Positions 20,355 to 31,375 of a stretch of DNA of 46,316 bases are shown here, piece after piece. The position numbers and the translations under genes were made by a program. The stretch spans positions 765,643-811,958 of the forward strand of contig NC_049979.1 in the NCBI RefSeq assembly GCF_000003815.2, read 5' to 3'. The DNA is from Branchiostoma floridae. Taxonomy: Eukaryota > Chordata > Leptocardii > Amphioxiformes > Branchiostomatidae. Position 1 is the stretch's first letter. Each line of letters begins with the position of its first letter. The notes under the pieces were generated by a model. The model made no database searches. It was not told the origin of the DNA and saw only the letters and a list, made by a program, of their open reading frames with translations.

Positions 20355-21680
20355 ATGGCAACACATAGCAGCTGCTGTGCTGATGCTGAAGACGGAGCTG
20401 GGGGGAAGGTTGACACAAAATCGTACCTGTGTGAGGAGTGCAACAGGCAGTTTGCTAGACTGTATAGTCTGAAGAGGCACAAGCAAACTCATACAGGGGA
20501 GAAACCCTACAAGTGTGAGGAATGCAACAGGCAGTTTAGTCAGCTGAGTCGTCTGAAGACCCACATGCACAGTCACACTGGGGAGAAACCGTACAAGTGT
20601 GAGGAGTGCAGCAAACAGTTTAGTCAGCTGAGTCGTCTGAAGACCCACATGCACAGTCACACTGGGGAGAAACCCTACAAGTGTGAGGAGTGCAGCAAGC
20701 AGTTTAGCCATCTGCAGAGTCTAAAGAAGCATGTGCGCACTCACACAGGGGAGAAACCCTACAAGTGTGATGAGTGCAGCAAACAGTTCAGTCAGCTGAG
20801 TCGTCTGAAGAGCCACATGCGCACTCACACAAGGGAGAAGCCATACAAGTGTGAGCAATGCAGCAAACATTTCAGTGCACTGGGAGATCTGAAGAGCCAC
20901 ATGCGCACTCACACAGGGGAGAAACCATACAAGTGTGAGGAGTGCAGCAAACAGTTTAGCCATCTGCATAATCTGAAGAATCACATGCGTACTCACACAG
21001 GGGAGAAACCGTACAAGTGTGAGAAGTGCAGCAAACAGTTTAGTCAGCAGCAGCATCTGAAGACCCACATGCACACTCACACAGGGGAGAAACCCTACAA
21101 GTGTGAGGAGTGCAGCAAACAGTTCAATCATCTGAGTAACCTTAAGCATCATGTGCGAACTCACACAGGTGAGAAACCCTTTAAGTGTGAGGAGTGCCCC
21201 AAACAGTTTAGTCAGCTAGGTCATCTGAAGACGCACATGCGTACTCACACAGGGCAGAAACCCTACAAGTGTGAGGAGTGCCTCAAACAGTTTAGTCAGC
21301 TAGCTCATCTGAAGACGCACATGCGTACTCACACAGGGGAGAAACCCAACAGATGTGAGGAGTGCAGCGGGCAGTTCAGTGAGCTGGGTGCTCTGAAGAG
21401 ACATATGCGGACTCACACAGGGCAGAAACCCTACAGGTGTGAGGAGTGCCTCAAACAGTTTAGTCAGCTAGCTCATCTGAAGACGCACATGCGTACTCAC
21501 ACAGGGGAGAAACCCAACAGATGTGAGGAGTGCAGCGGGCAGTTCAGTGAGCTGGGTGCTCTGAAGAGACATATGCGGACTCACACAGGGGAGAAACCCT
21601 ACAGATGTGAAGTGTGCAGCAAAAAGTTCTCAAGCCTGAGTAACATGAAGTCCCACCAGCGAAGTCACACAAAAGCTTAA
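20355..21680 (+). CDS. C2H2 zinc-finger protein A, 15 fingers
   Basis: 441 aa: a 24-residue leader, then 15 consecutive CX2CX12HX3H fingers joined by TGEKPY-type linkers. No KRAB, SCAN, BTB or other effector domain is visible. It is presumably a nuclear sequence-specific DNA-binding protein of unknown target. The start follows an acceptor (tttacag, exon from 20346), is shared with paralogues B and C, and has context tgtcATGGC. Fingers differ mostly at DNA-contact helix positions (-1, 2, 3, 6) on a near-constant frame: finger 2 reads Q,S,R,T, finger 7 H,H,N,N and finger 12 E,G,A,R. Fingers 11-12 and 13-14 are nearly identical, marking a recent 168-bp duplication. The last finger has a divergent VCSKKF start and ends HTKA, as in B. 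Confidence 0.9.
   Translation: MATHSSCCADAEDGAGGKVDTKSYLCEECNRQFARLYSLKRHKQTHTGEKPYKCEECNRQFSQLSRLKTHMHSHTGEKPYKCEECSKQFSQLSRLKTHMHSHTGEKPYKCEECSKQFSHLQSLKKHVRTHTGEKPYKCDECSKQFSQLSRLKSHMRTHTREKPYKCEQCSKHFSALGDLKSHMRTHTGEKPYKCEECSKQFSHLHNLKNHMRTHTGEKPYKCEKCSKQFSQQQHLKTHMHTHTGEKPYKCEECSKQFNHLSNLKHHVRTHTGEKPFKCEECPKQFSQLGHLKTHMRTHTGQKPYKCEECLKQFSQLAHLKTHMRTHTGEKPNRCEECSGQFSELGALKRHMRTHTGQKPYRCEECLKQFSQLAHLKTHMRTHTGEKPNRCEECSGQFSELGALKRHMRTHTGEKPYRCEVCSKKFSSLSNMKSHQRSHTKA
21267..21602 (+). repeat. Tandem two-finger duplication in gene A
   Basis: Two 168-bp units (21267-21434 and 21435-21602) encode fingers 11-12 and 13-14 with nearly the same sequence, including identical contact residues (Q,A,H,T and E,G,A,R). 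Confidence 0.85.
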
Positions 21681-24359
21681 ATGTTTGAGGAATATGTAAG
21701 TGGGTGATATAAAGGACCCTACTACTGGTCAAAAGTCATTTGTGCAACATCAGAGACAGAGAAATATGGTAATATTAAGTATAATTATATTGTATGTAAA
21801 TAGAACAATAATATTGTATGTAAATAGAACAATTCTTCCATCATTGACTCTTGAAAACATCCATGATCAAGATGTACAGAATGGACATAAAAAATTTTTT
21901 GAAATACGTGTTTTACATGATCTCAAGAGTCACTGATTGAAGAATTATTCTATTACTCATGCGTGACTGATGTACCTCACTCACACTCACTCACTCTCCG
22001 GTTTAACGTCTGTTGTTCCCCATCCCTTGGGGGTTAGACGTGCTTGCATGTAGATGAGGGGGCTTGATGGCAGCTCGCCAGCGTCCTCTGTCACTTGGGT
22101 TGACATTGTGAAGGTTGAGGAAGTGTACCTCTTCAACCAAAGTATTGTCTGATATAAGACCGATTTAAATCTTCTACAGCATGAAGAAGTCATTTGGAAA
22201 AATAGACTAGTTTACCACTGTAGTTGTACAGCTGTGTTGTAAGGACTGAAATGTTAACTAGGACAGAAGAGCAACATGTACCCTAACTGTAACTTCGCAT
22301 TTGTTGTAGTTTGTGATTTATGGTTTTTTATTACTTATACAGGCTAACTTTCAGTTATGATATGCAGGAAATGATCCGTGTTTTTGGACATGTTATGTCC
22401 CAGATAGTAAGTTTGTTAGCAAATGTGTACGTCTGCAAGTAGACTTTTGATGTCAGAGCTTATATTTGTCTCTCACTTTTTCTGTGAAGGAGTGGTGTTT
22501 GTGGGTTTTAAAAACCTTCAGAAACAGATGTAATGCATACTTGTAATAGCATAGTGCCAATAACTTGGTTTTCTATTAATCTACATCATTTATGATCATT
22601 TTTATTAGTTATGGTTAATTGTTGTTGATATGTATACAAGTCTAGTTCAGAAAAAAGTTGTAGGTAGTATTATTGACAGCAGTATTGATGATCATACTGT
22701 ATAGCTTATAGACATACATTTTGTAGAAATGGTAGACTTATATTCTAGAATTAAGGCCATATGTTTTTGGCTACATGGATGACATCTGCAGTTGCATCAA
22801 TTTTCAGCCATTTCCAAAATCAATGAAGAAGTTTCTGACGATATTGTAAAACATACAAAACAGCTATAAATTGAGCACATATATTTGCTAACACTAATGT
22901 TATACAATGCCAACATCAATTCCAAGGTCAAAGAAGAAGACTAAAAATGAAGACTATTATTTAGTATACCATAATCTGTGTTGTCAGTCACTTTCCTGAC
23001 CACATAGATTTTGTACTGAATAGAACTAGGGGGGGGGGGTCTTTTTTTTACATGCATGCTCGTACCAGTTTTGAGGTACCCTGGTATCCAGAGAACAGCG
23101 CTCGTGGCTACGGTTCTTTCCCGGTAGCCCCGTAAACCGACTTTAGCCGGCCCGGGGAAGGCGTAAACTCCCTTAGCCGGCAAAGTTGTACTCTGATATC
23201 CAGGGTAGTTTTGAGGTTCCCAAGGTATATTATCGATATGCAGGCTTTTCATTGACGTCATACTAATTATAATTTGAACCCTCGGACGACCATGTTGGCG
23301 GGTAATTGAATTAAGCAGTAGCATCTTTGTGTGTTTTTTTACAGACATGCGCTGTAATCCAACATGGCGCAGATGACGTCAAATTAAAAGCCTGTATAAT
23401 CAAACCAACATGGCCTTATCGTACTAAATGTCTTGTACTCCTAGTTGTAGAGCCTTCTGTTATGCAGTCGGTAACGTTATGGGAAGGCTTTTTTTTTTTT
23501 AGTTTAACTTGCTAGTATGTTCCTTCAAGTTATTCATGTTGTAAACTAGCATGTAGACAAGTTTGTTATCAATCATGCAAATTAGCTTGTGATTTTGTTC
23601 ATGTATGTCAATGTTTTCCTAAAGCTACATGACTGTGAAGATTCTTTCATTAAGAAAATGTTAAACTACTAGTACTCTGAATTAATTATGCAAATCAAGC
23701 CTTTATTTCTATAATTCACATACATGTAGATTGGTCTTCAAAGGTACCTGTTGGTCAAACATTGGCCTTTTCAAACTTCAAAACGGATGTAAATAAATCA
23801 AGAACGTTTCGACGAATTGGCATGAGTTTGGGTATGTAGATAGCCTAAGTGATGACTTGCATAAGAAGGTACAACTTATGTAAATCAACGTTAACTGTTA
23901 GTTGCATGATTAATTGATAAAGTTTATAAATCCACCGCATTTTGTGAGAGGACTCTTGCTCGTCCCCTCATTGAAAGGGAAATGTCGATAAATATCACTT
24001 ATACAAGTGAAGACCTCATTTGCCAAGCTAATGAGAAAATCCGTCATTCCAAAGTGGTGATTATGTAAATGAAGGGACTTTAATACAGCATTTCCAAGCA
24101 AAGTGAAGGTGAACATCATTAGACATTAATCATACAAACCAGGGTCATATCTAGATAATTCATGAGAAAAATGCTAGAATAGTCAATCTTCTTTGCTACA
24201 AACTTTAACATGCATTGGCATAATACCGGTAGTAAGACTTATACCGGTAGATTAAAAATACTGGAACTTAAAGAGATCTACACATGCAACAATAGTTATT
24301 TCTGAGCTGTGCACACTTCAGACATCTAGGTGTCCAATACACCATTTACAAAGCATCGA
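21681..24359. other. 3' flank of zinc-finger gene A and intergenic DNA
   Basis: No gene recognised. A 25-bp unit with ATTGTATGTAAATAGAACAA is tandemly doubled at 21783-21832. From about 21975 to 22190 a segment beginning ACTCACTCTCCGGTTTAACG looks like an interspersed repeat. The rest is AT-rich. Confidence 0.5.
23077..23207. mobile_element. Small MITE with TACCCTGG ends
   Basis: TACCCTGGTATCCAGAG at the left faces CTCTGATATCCAGGGTA at the right, an inverted pair with one shift. The GC-rich interior repeats GCCGG. A relative with a CCTGGTATCCAG end appears near 16900. Confidence 0.55.
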
Positions 24360-24661
24360 TAACAATGCATTCGAAGACAACAAGGCCAAAAGTTTTCAGT
24401 ATACTTTTTTTTAAATTTCGGGGTAGGCAGCTCGTTGTGGGACGAACACACTGTCACATTCATTGCCAAATTTATATAGATCATAATTACACATGCTCAT
24501 GGCACAAGACGAACATGATTCAACAACAATCTTGAATTTCTGTTGGTGACCTACAACTCATGTAAAAGTGTGAAGAACCGTTGCATAATAGCCCGGATCT
24601 ACGACTGAATGGGCAAAATTGAACGTACGCACGACAATGGAGTAGCCTCTTTGACAAGAAA

Positions 24662-25204
24662 ATGACTGAAACACGAGACACCGGCACAGGCCATGTAACA
24701 AATATAGTAAAGAAAGTTATTGTCGAACAAAAACGAGAAGAACTAGAACGTGAAAATCGAGAATTAAACTTGATAATCCATAGAATGCCAGAATCCAATA
24801 GTACCGAGACCAAGCAAAGAGCATCCCATGACAAGAATCTTGTAGAACGCATGTTTGCTGAATCCTTAGAACTTGGGAGAATAGAAATTAAGTCTACCAC
24901 CAGACTAGGAAAAAAAAGAGAAGATTCTACACCTAGACCACTCAAAGTAGCACTGCAAAACAAAGACGACAAAAGAAAGATCATGACTAGGTTGGGTAGA
25001 CTCAGAAATGCAAACCAACCATTCAACAACCTAAGTGTGTGCGATGATCTAAACAAAGAAGAGCGAGAACTGATAAAAAAGAAAGTACAGGAAGCAAAGG
25101 AGCTTGAAAAAAACCAGGACGAGGAGGGCAACTGGAAATACCGTGTGAGGGGTCCTCCCTGGAATCTCAAGATAAAAAAGATGAAGGTTGCTTCAACAAC
25201 TTAA
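24662..25204 (+). CDS. ORF1-like coiled-coil protein of the CR1/L2-like element
   Basis: 180 aa from an ATG at 24662. The N-terminal half is rich in E, R and K with heptad-like spacing (about residues 20-45), compatible with a coiled coil. It is followed by a basic region with TRLGKKRED and RPLKVALQNKDDKRKIM, the style of the RNA-binding C-terminal part of LINE ORF1 proteins. It likely packages element RNA. It ends just before the ORF2 frame, which overlaps it openly. ORF1 of the group is usually longer, so an N-terminal part may be missing. Confidence 0.7.
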   Translation: MTETRDTGTGHVTNIVKKVIVEQKREELERENRELNLIIHRMPESNSTETKQRASHDKNLVERMFAESLELGRIEIKSTTRLGKKREDSTPRPLKVALQNKDDKRKIMTRLGRLRNANQPFNNLSVCDDLNKEERELIKKKVQEAKELEKNQDEEGNWKYRVRGPPWNLKIKKMKVASTT

Positions 25205-25257
25205 ACATTGCAGGAGGCGAGGTGCCCAAATATGCAAAAAGAAAGCAACTTACTGTC

Positions 25258-26594
25258 ATGTACACCAACATTGACTGTATAACAAATAAAAAAACAGAAT
25301 TCCAGGCCAAAATTGAGGAAATCCAACCGGACATCATTGTAACTGCAGAAACGAATCCTAAAAACTCGAGATTCCGCATGACAAAAACTGATGTTTACAT
25401 TGCTGGCTATAACCTTTTTACGAATGCCGAACAGGAAGGGGTAAGGGGCATAGCAGTACACACGAAGGACGGATTAAATGCAATGGAGCCAAACATAGCA
25501 AAACTGTTAGGCTCTGCCTCAGACTTGGCTGGAGAAACTGTGATGGTTGAGATCAACCTAAACCATAACGACAAGCTACTGATCCTGGCGGTTTACCGAA
25601 GTCCAAACTCAACCAAGACTAATAATGAGAAGCTGAATAAGATGGTGACAAACTGTAACTCATGGGGATTTTCACACCTGCTATTACTGGGCGATTTCAA
25701 CTATCCAAATATAAACTGGAAGGATGGTGTGGGGGCAGTAAACTCTGACAACTGTGAGGGGAGTAAGTTCCTAGAGGCTACAAGAGATTCTTATCTATAT
25801 CAGCATGTTACGTTCCCCACGAGACATAGAGTTAAACAAGAAAGCAACACCCTTGACCTGATTTTCACAAATGAAGGCGACATGGTAGATGACATCCAGA
25901 CGAAAGCACCGATTGGCAAGAGTGACCACATCGTTATGACTTTCAACTACAGCTGTTATGTGGAGAGGTCCCATAACATGTCTGAGTTCTTTCAGCACAA
26001 CAAAGGAAACTACAAACAAATGTCAGAAGAATTAGACATAAACTGGACAGAACTTTTACAAGATAAAAATACAGAAGAAAGTTGGACACTGTTCGCAAAT
26101 ATGTTAAGGGTGGCAGTGAACAAACATATTCCAAGAGCTACTGCCAAAAAGAAAGATAAGCTGCCTTGGAGAAACAATATGGTCACAAACAAGTTGAACA
26201 GGAAACAGAAGGCTTGGAGAAAGTACCAAAAAACCAAATCTGAAGAAGACTACAAAAAATACACTAGAACAAGAAACCAGGCCCGCTGGGCTGTAAGGAA
26301 ATCCACCATGACGTACGAGAAGCAAATGGCAAGAAATATAAAACAAAACCCCAAACTCTTTTGGAAGTACGTTAACGCAAAGTCAAAGACCAGAGAAAGC
26401 ATACCTGATTTGAAAGATGGAACAGGGGTAGCATCCTCCGACAAAGAAAAGGCAGAAACACTCAACAGATTTTTTATTAGTGTGTTCACCAAGGAAAGAA
26501 CTGATATAATGCCAGAAGCACGCAAACAAGACTACAAAACCGAACTGTTAGACATCAAACTACAAACTACCGACATTTCACTGGGGGAAAGGGT
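25258..26594 (+). CDS. ORF2 5' half: apurinic-like endonuclease and linker
   Basis: From the first Met at 25258 in a frame open since before 25204. It shows the exonuclease-endonuclease-phosphatase fold signatures: an N near the start (MYTNID), TAETNP for the catalytic acid, LLLGDFNYPNI and, near the C-terminus of the domain, GKSDHIVM. This domain nicks target DNA to prime reverse transcription. A basic linker with ETLNRFFISVF follows, leading normally to the polymerase. The frame passes into unrelated sequence at about 26595 and stops at 26649, where the insertion begins. Confidence 0.85.
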
Positions 26595-26752
26595 ATCGGA
26601 TGTAGCCATATCCGAGCAGGGATATTTGCGTATTTGTAACAAATGCTAGCGAATGCAAACGGATTCAAGTTGGATCCCTAAAATATCCGAAATTTGGATC
26701 TTTGGGATCCGGAATGAAAAGACTCAAACATATCCCAAAATGGGATTTTCCA

Positions 26753-27160
26753 CGGATGCGAAGTCGTTTTTTTAGGGATTTCTTTGAATACCTGGAATGA
26801 TCGGATCGCAAAGAATCCCCAAACGGTATTTCCCTCGGATGCGAAGTCGTTTTTCAAAGGATTTCTTCGAATACCTAGGAATGAACGGGTCCCAAAACGG
26901 CCTTTGCCGCGGATGCGAAGTCGTTTTTATAGGATTTTCCTCGTATATTTGTCATGGTCGGATCCTAAAGAATCCCAATATGGAATTTGCCGTGGATGCG
27001 AAGTCGTTTTTATAGGATTTTCCTCGTATATTTGGCATGGTCGGATCCTAAGAAATCCCAATGCGGCATTTGCCGCGGATGCGAAGTCGTTTTTAGGGAT
27101 TTCTTCGTATGATCAGATCATAAAGAATCCAAAACGGGATTTTCTGCAGATACAAAGTCA
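26753..27160. repeat. Tandem array of 74-83 bp units in the insertion
   Basis: GGATGCGAAGTCGTTTTT recurs at 26754, 26837, 26911, 26994 and 27077, with partly conserved spacer text such as AGGATTTTCCTCGTATATTT. The apparent 168-aa frame across it is repeat translation, not a gene. Confidence 0.85.
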
Positions 27161-27760
27161 CTTTAATGAATTTTCCGCACATTTGACAAATCACAATATC
27201 ATGTGTGCCCAATTACTTTCTTATAAAAGGCTAACACGATTTGAAATAGAAAAGAATGCACAGAATAATCTTATTCTAAACCAGTCCTGAGAAGAACTAA
27301 ACGACGTAATGTCATCGAGGCCGAATCCTGTCTGCCACATGATATGTATACAGATACAATATTGCAACAAGAATGGGTTATACCAGGTATGTACAGGGAG
27401 TCCCTGTTATCTAATTATGTTAAGGGAAAATTGAATCCTTTAACCGCCAATATCACATGACTTCTTATACTTCCAAATAGAATATAGGATCAAACGTAAA
27501 TGCAATTTGACTTTTATGTAAAGCTGACATGGGAGTCTGTGGCTAATCTTGCTTCTACGAATATCTGTTTCTATTACAAATCAAAGTCTTCGCGATGTCC
27601 AACTCTAAGGAATTTCCACATCCGGCCACAGGATACAGATAGTGAATCCAGCTTGTAAAGTACAACTAACATGACTTATAGTATCAGTATGTACAGCTTC
27701 TCGCAACAGCACAAAGTCTCCTTTCTACTAGTGACAGTGCTTCGCTTCTTTTCAGGCTAG

Positions 27761-27859
27761 TTACGCCCTGATCCCTCCCAGCTCAATTCCTTCTGTGCCC
27801 TTCCTGTAGTCCAGTGTTCTCCCAGCTGTTGACACGGCCAGAGAATGTCGACCCGCCTT
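27761..27859 (-). CDS. Possible captured C-terminal exon
   Basis: Thirty-three codons ending in TAA at 27763-27761, after a ctttttcag acceptor. It encodes GRTLDYRKGTEGIELGGIRA at its end, a composition unlike the AT-rich surroundings. Joined in phase 0 with 28478-28618. Family not recognised. Confidence 0.35.
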   Translation of the reverse strand, partial: KAGRHSLAVSTAGRTLDYRKGTEGIELGGIRA

Positions 27860-28477
27860 CTGAAAAAGAGAAAGAATAATCCCATCAAATTTTGAGATAG
27901 CTAAAGCATCCATGTTTGATGGATGCGTCCGTCAAAGTAATTAGGATGTATATGAAAAGAAATGGTGATTGGCTTGTTATACAATAGGAACAAATGCATC
28001 TGATTCTGGTAATCGCCATTATCACCGTTACATTCCGCATTATCATACCAAAAAAGTCCCCCGGGAGGGCGCGGCAGAAACAGTCTAGCGTTGCATAATT
28101 AGTGACAAGGTGTGATCTGCAGCTTCTCCGGCCGGACTTTGCATTGTGTACGAGACGTCGCGCATAAACAAACACGTAAACACCGTTGGAACAGAATGTT
28201 CCTATGCGAATAAATACCAGTCTTGAGACAAACATATGTGTATACAAGTACTGTTTTGATGATGATTCAAATCTTTCCCAAATAAGTCAACAGTTACTCA
28301 GCAAGTATCATGCTTGTGACTTGTGTTTTGTAAGGCTCCGTTATGTCGTTTTCTGATAAGTTTCTGTTCAGCCCAAGCATACCAAAGCGCTACTAACTAC
28401 CAGCCAACAAGGAATGTAGTCACAAAGACGAATTCAAAGCGGGTATTGTTTGGAAACAATCATTGTATAAAACATAC

Positions 28478-28618
28478 CTCGCCGTGAGATCCGCAGGACA
28501 GTGATGTAAAATAGCTCCAGGACGCCAAACTACAAAACAGGGCTGGCTGTTTCAGTCCCTCGATCGCCGTCCCGTCCGTCGACTGCCACTTGAGTTTGGT
28601 CACCGCCTCAACATCACC
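28478..28618 (-). CDS. Possible captured internal exon
   Basis: Forty-seven codons between an acceptor (gtagtag) and a gtatgt donor at 28477-28472. It reads GDVEAVTKLKWQSTDGTAIE and onward to SCGSHGE with balanced codon use. With 27761-27859 it would make the end of a protein of unknown function, perhaps a host gene fragment carried by the transposon. Confidence 0.35.
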
Positions 28619-28864
28619 CTACTACAGAAGTTCACACACGTGTGTACAAATCCATATCCCGAGTTCAACGTTTCAAAACTCAAAGTTTGAGGTACAAAAA
28701 GATTGCGGTCCTCACGGACAACGCTGACTATCTCCGCTTTATTTTTAAACTGACTGATGTGCAGTCTGATTGGTCAGAGAGACAACGATTGGATTACCCA
28801 CAATACACCGCCCCAATGTACGGATGCAAAAAAATACAGAGTCGCATATTTAAGATATCCCAAG

Positions 28865-28938
28865 GTTACCAACAATGCACTGCTCCAATGGAATCATCTC
28901 CACTGGAGCAATCCACTGGAGCAGTGCATTGTTGGTAA
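28865..28938. repeat. Inverted repeat inside the insertion
   Basis: TTACCAACAATGCACTGCTC and onward (from 28866) pairs with its reverse complement at 28914-28937, with a short loop that itself repeats CACTGGAGCAATC-type text. Probably a small fold-back element. Confidence 0.65.
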
Positions 28939-28959
28939 TCTTGCCACGAATGCAGAAAA

Positions 28960-29735
28960 AAACCATTTCGCATCCTTACGAATCCGAGTATCCTGGTATC
29001 TAGCGTAACGTGGATTGTCTCACTTGTATTGACGTTACAAACTGTGGTGTCCGAGGTACAAAAAGGGGGAAAGATATGACCAATCTAAAAAATAAAATAT
29101 ATGCTCAAAAACAAGAGTGCTAGCCACGCATAGATAAAAAGTAAGTATTCTTACGGAAGCTGTGTTAGCATCCGCCACGAAGTAAGTAAGCAAACGAATT
29201 CCGTGTTTGCATCCACCGCGAGTTTCGGATACCAACGAATGCGTTACGGATGTGTATGTGATCCGTGACTTTTGGTAATCTTGGGGATCCGTTAGCATCC
29301 GTCAGGATGTTGCGAATTCGTATACGTCTGCATCTGAACAGTTTTTGCTGATAAACAATAATCTTGACCACGTATGCTTTCGTTTACGTTAAAAGTAAAG
29401 TATTCATACGAATGCAATGTTTAAATCCGTTAGTGACTTATGGATACCAACGAATGCGTTACGTATGTGTGTAGGGTCCGTAATTTAGGAAGTATCCATA
29501 CGGATGCAGTGTTAGCATCCGTCACGAAGCACGTAAGTATACGGGTTCCGTGTTTGCATCCACCGTGAGTTACGGATACCTACGAATGCGTTGCGGATGT
29601 AAGTGGGATCCGTCATTTTTTGGGATCCGTGATGGTTTTTGGGATCCGTCAGCATTTGTCAACATACGTGAGCATCCGTCAGGTGTTGCAAATTGTAATC
29701 CGTCAGCATACGTCTACATATTAGGTCCGTTCGTC
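28960..29735. repeat. GCATCCG-rich sub-terminal region of the insertion
   Basis: Short motifs GCATCCGT, CGAATGCGTTACGGATG and GGGATCCGT recur many times in both orientations, often separated by ATAC or ACG steps. They mirror, without clear alignment, the CGGATGCG array at the other end. Confidence 0.7.
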
Positions 29736-29739
29736 TAGT

Positions 29740-31296
29740 GTTTGCACAAGGCTTAAGGCACTAAATCAGAACAAATCTATGGGTCCAGATGCTATACACC
29801 CGCGTGTCCTAAAGGAGCTAGCCGAGACCCTGGCAACGCCCTTGTCGGTGATCTTTTCTAAGTCCCTAAACGAGGGTAGGCTACCCAGGGATTGGAAATT
29901 GGGTCACATCACCCCCATCTTCAAGAAGGGGAGCAAAAAGGAACCTAACAACTACAGACCAGTATGCTTGACCTCTGTGGCAGGGAAGGTTCTAGAAGGT
30001 TTCGTCAGAGACGCAATAGTTCAGCACATGAAAAGTAACAAGCTCTTCACCGAGCAGCAACATGGCTTCTTGCCCGGAAGGTCGACAACGACACAGTTAC
30101 TAGCATGTCTAGGGGACTGGACTTGTTCGCTCGATAACAACCTCCCCACTGACGCCATTTACCTGGACTTCCAGAAAGCGTTTGATTCTGTTCCCATCGA
30201 ACGATTGCTGGTAAAGGTAGAGAGCTTCGGCATCAAAGGCTGTCTGCTCAAGTGGATTAGATCGTTTCTGACTGACAGGCAACAAAGAGTATTTGTCAAT
30301 CAAGCGTGTTCAGGATGGGCTATAGTTACGAGCGGAGTCCCACAAGGGAGCGTTCTCGGACCCATCCTGTTCCTTTTATTTGTGAACGATATGCCAAACT
30401 CAGCGAAAAGTGATCTTAAACTGTTCGCAGATGACACTAAAGTCTACCGTATAGTACGAGAAGCAAGTGACTGCGAGGCACTGCAAAATGACCTTGACAG
30501 TTTGCAATCCTGGGCAAAGATCTGGCAGATGAAGTTCCATCCGAATAAATGCACAGTATTAAGGATCGGAACAGGGCATCCCCCCTTTCACTACCATATG
30601 TCTGACCACCACGGTGAGACCGTTAACCTGGAAAATACGAAAGAGGAAAAAGATCTTGGAATCAAAGTTGACAAAGACCTAAGTTTTGAGTCTCATATCT
30701 TGTCAATAGCCTCCAAGGCAAACCAGATGACAGGGTTGTTATGGAGAACTTTTCAGTTTGTCGACAGAGAGGTCTTCACCATCCTTTTCAAATCCCTAGT
30801 GCGTCCTCTCATCGAGTACGGCGCCCCCGTATGGTCCCCCGGGACCTGGAAGTTAGTGGACGTTTTAGAGAACGTACAGAGACGTGCAACAGAGAGAATC
30901 CCTGGCCTGAGAGAGCTCCCATACGAGCAGCGGCTCAGAACCCTGAAACTCCCCACCCTACTGTACAGAAGACTAAGAGGTGACCTTATCAACACGTATA
31001 AATACATACACGGGTTATACGACACCGAGCCATGTATACCGGAAACTAAGAGGGAAGGGAGGACAAGAGGGCACAGCCTACGCCTAACAAGGCCAAGATC
31101 GAACACCAACAAAAGAGACGACTTCTTTAGCAACAGAGTAGTGCCATGGTGGAACACATTACCAGAAGAAGTGGTTACAGTACCAACAGTAAACAGTTTT
31201 AAGATGAGGCTAGATAGAGCCATGGAAGAACACCCCATTATGTACAACTACAAGGCTCTGGACAGACCACATAAACCAACCATGTCGGTATGCTGA
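29740..31296 (+). CDS. ORF2 3' half: reverse transcriptase
   Basis: Over 500 codons ending in TGA at 31296. Visible RT motifs include KSMGPDAIHPRVL, NNYRPVCLTSVAGKVLE, LDFQKAFDSVP, SGVPQGSVLGPILFLLF and the catalytic FADDTK. A C-terminal region with SLVRPLIEYGAPVWSPG is typical of CR1/L2 and related elements. There is no internal stop. It makes cDNA by target-primed reverse transcription together with the endonuclease half, from which the insertion now separates it. The first ATG (29779) is not a natural start. Confidence 0.9.
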   Translation, partial: VCTRLKALNQNKSMGPDAIHPRVLKELAETLATPLSVIFSKSLNEGRLPRDWKLGHITPIFKKGSKKEPNNYRPVCLTSVAGKVLEGFVRDAIVQHMKSNKLFTEQQHGFLPGRSTTTQLLACLGDWTCSLDNNLPTDAIYLDFQKAFDSVPIERLLVKVESFGIKGCLLKWIRSFLTDRQQRVFVNQACSGWAIVTSGVPQGSVLGPILFLLFVNDMPNSAKSDLKLFADDTKVYRIVREASDCEALQNDLDSLQSWAKIWQMKFHPNKCTVLRIGTGHPPFHYHMSDHHGETVNLENTKEEKDLGIKVDKDLSFESHILSIASKANQMTGLLWRTFQFVDREVFTILFKSLVRPLIEYGAPVWSPGTWKLVDVLENVQRRATERIPGLRELPYEQRLRTLKLPTLLYRRLRGDLINTYKYIHGLYDTEPCIPETKREGRTRGHSLRLTRPRSNTNKRDDFFSNRVVPWWNTLPEEVVTVPTVNSFKMRLDRAMEEHPIMYNYKALDRPHKPTMSVC

Positions 31297-31375
31297 CCGA
31301 ACAGAATGAGGAGCGGTTTCAACTGGAGCAAGACTCCTACCTAACCGAAGACTCTACTCTACTCTCTACTCATTT

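Larger units (their letters stand above)
26595..29739. mobile_element. Unclassified 3.1-kb insertion splitting the CR1 ORF2
   Basis: Bounded by the endonuclease half (to 26594) and the polymerase half (from 29740) of ORF2. A 2-bp GT may be duplicated at the edges (26593-26594 and 29740-29741). The left 600 bp is a tandem array around GGATGCGAAGTCG; the right 700 bp is dense in GCATCCGT and CGGATGC motifs. No terminal inverted repeat, transposase or replicase was found. The outermost TC...CTAG, with A and T outside (26595-29739), would fit a Helitron, but no 3' hairpin is evident and the ORF2 frame then would not rejoin. Two possible exons lie inside on the minus strand. Confidence 0.65.
24360..31375 (+). 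mobile_element. CR1/L2-like non-LTR retrotransposon, interrupted
   Basis: Contains an ORF1-like coiled-coil protein, then ORF2 with an endonuclease and a reverse transcriptase. Its 3' end is a short (TCTAC)n-type tandem repeat (31350-31371), as in CR1-group elements that lack poly(A). ORF2 is split by a foreign insertion (about 26595-29739). Both halves are otherwise open, so the copy was probably intact until the insertion. The 5' edge is approximate. It lies between zinc-finger genes A and B. Confidence 0.85.

Noticed and set aside
20340-21164. Long minus-strand open frames across the zinc-finger exons
   Set aside because: They are periodic antisense shadows of the 84-bp finger repeat and occur opposite all three finger genes.
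20400-21660. CRISPR-like regular repeats
   Set aside because: The 84-bp periodicity is zinc-finger coding sequence; the DNA is eukaryotic and no spacers are present.
26784-27290. 168-aa frame with repeated DAKSF and MRSRF phrases
   Set aside because: Direct translation of the 74-83 bp tandem units in the insertion.
26595-29739. Helitron assignment from TC...CTAG ends
   Set aside because: No 3' hairpin near CTAG, no helicase, and an A-T insertion would leave ORF2 out of frame; kept only as an alternative.
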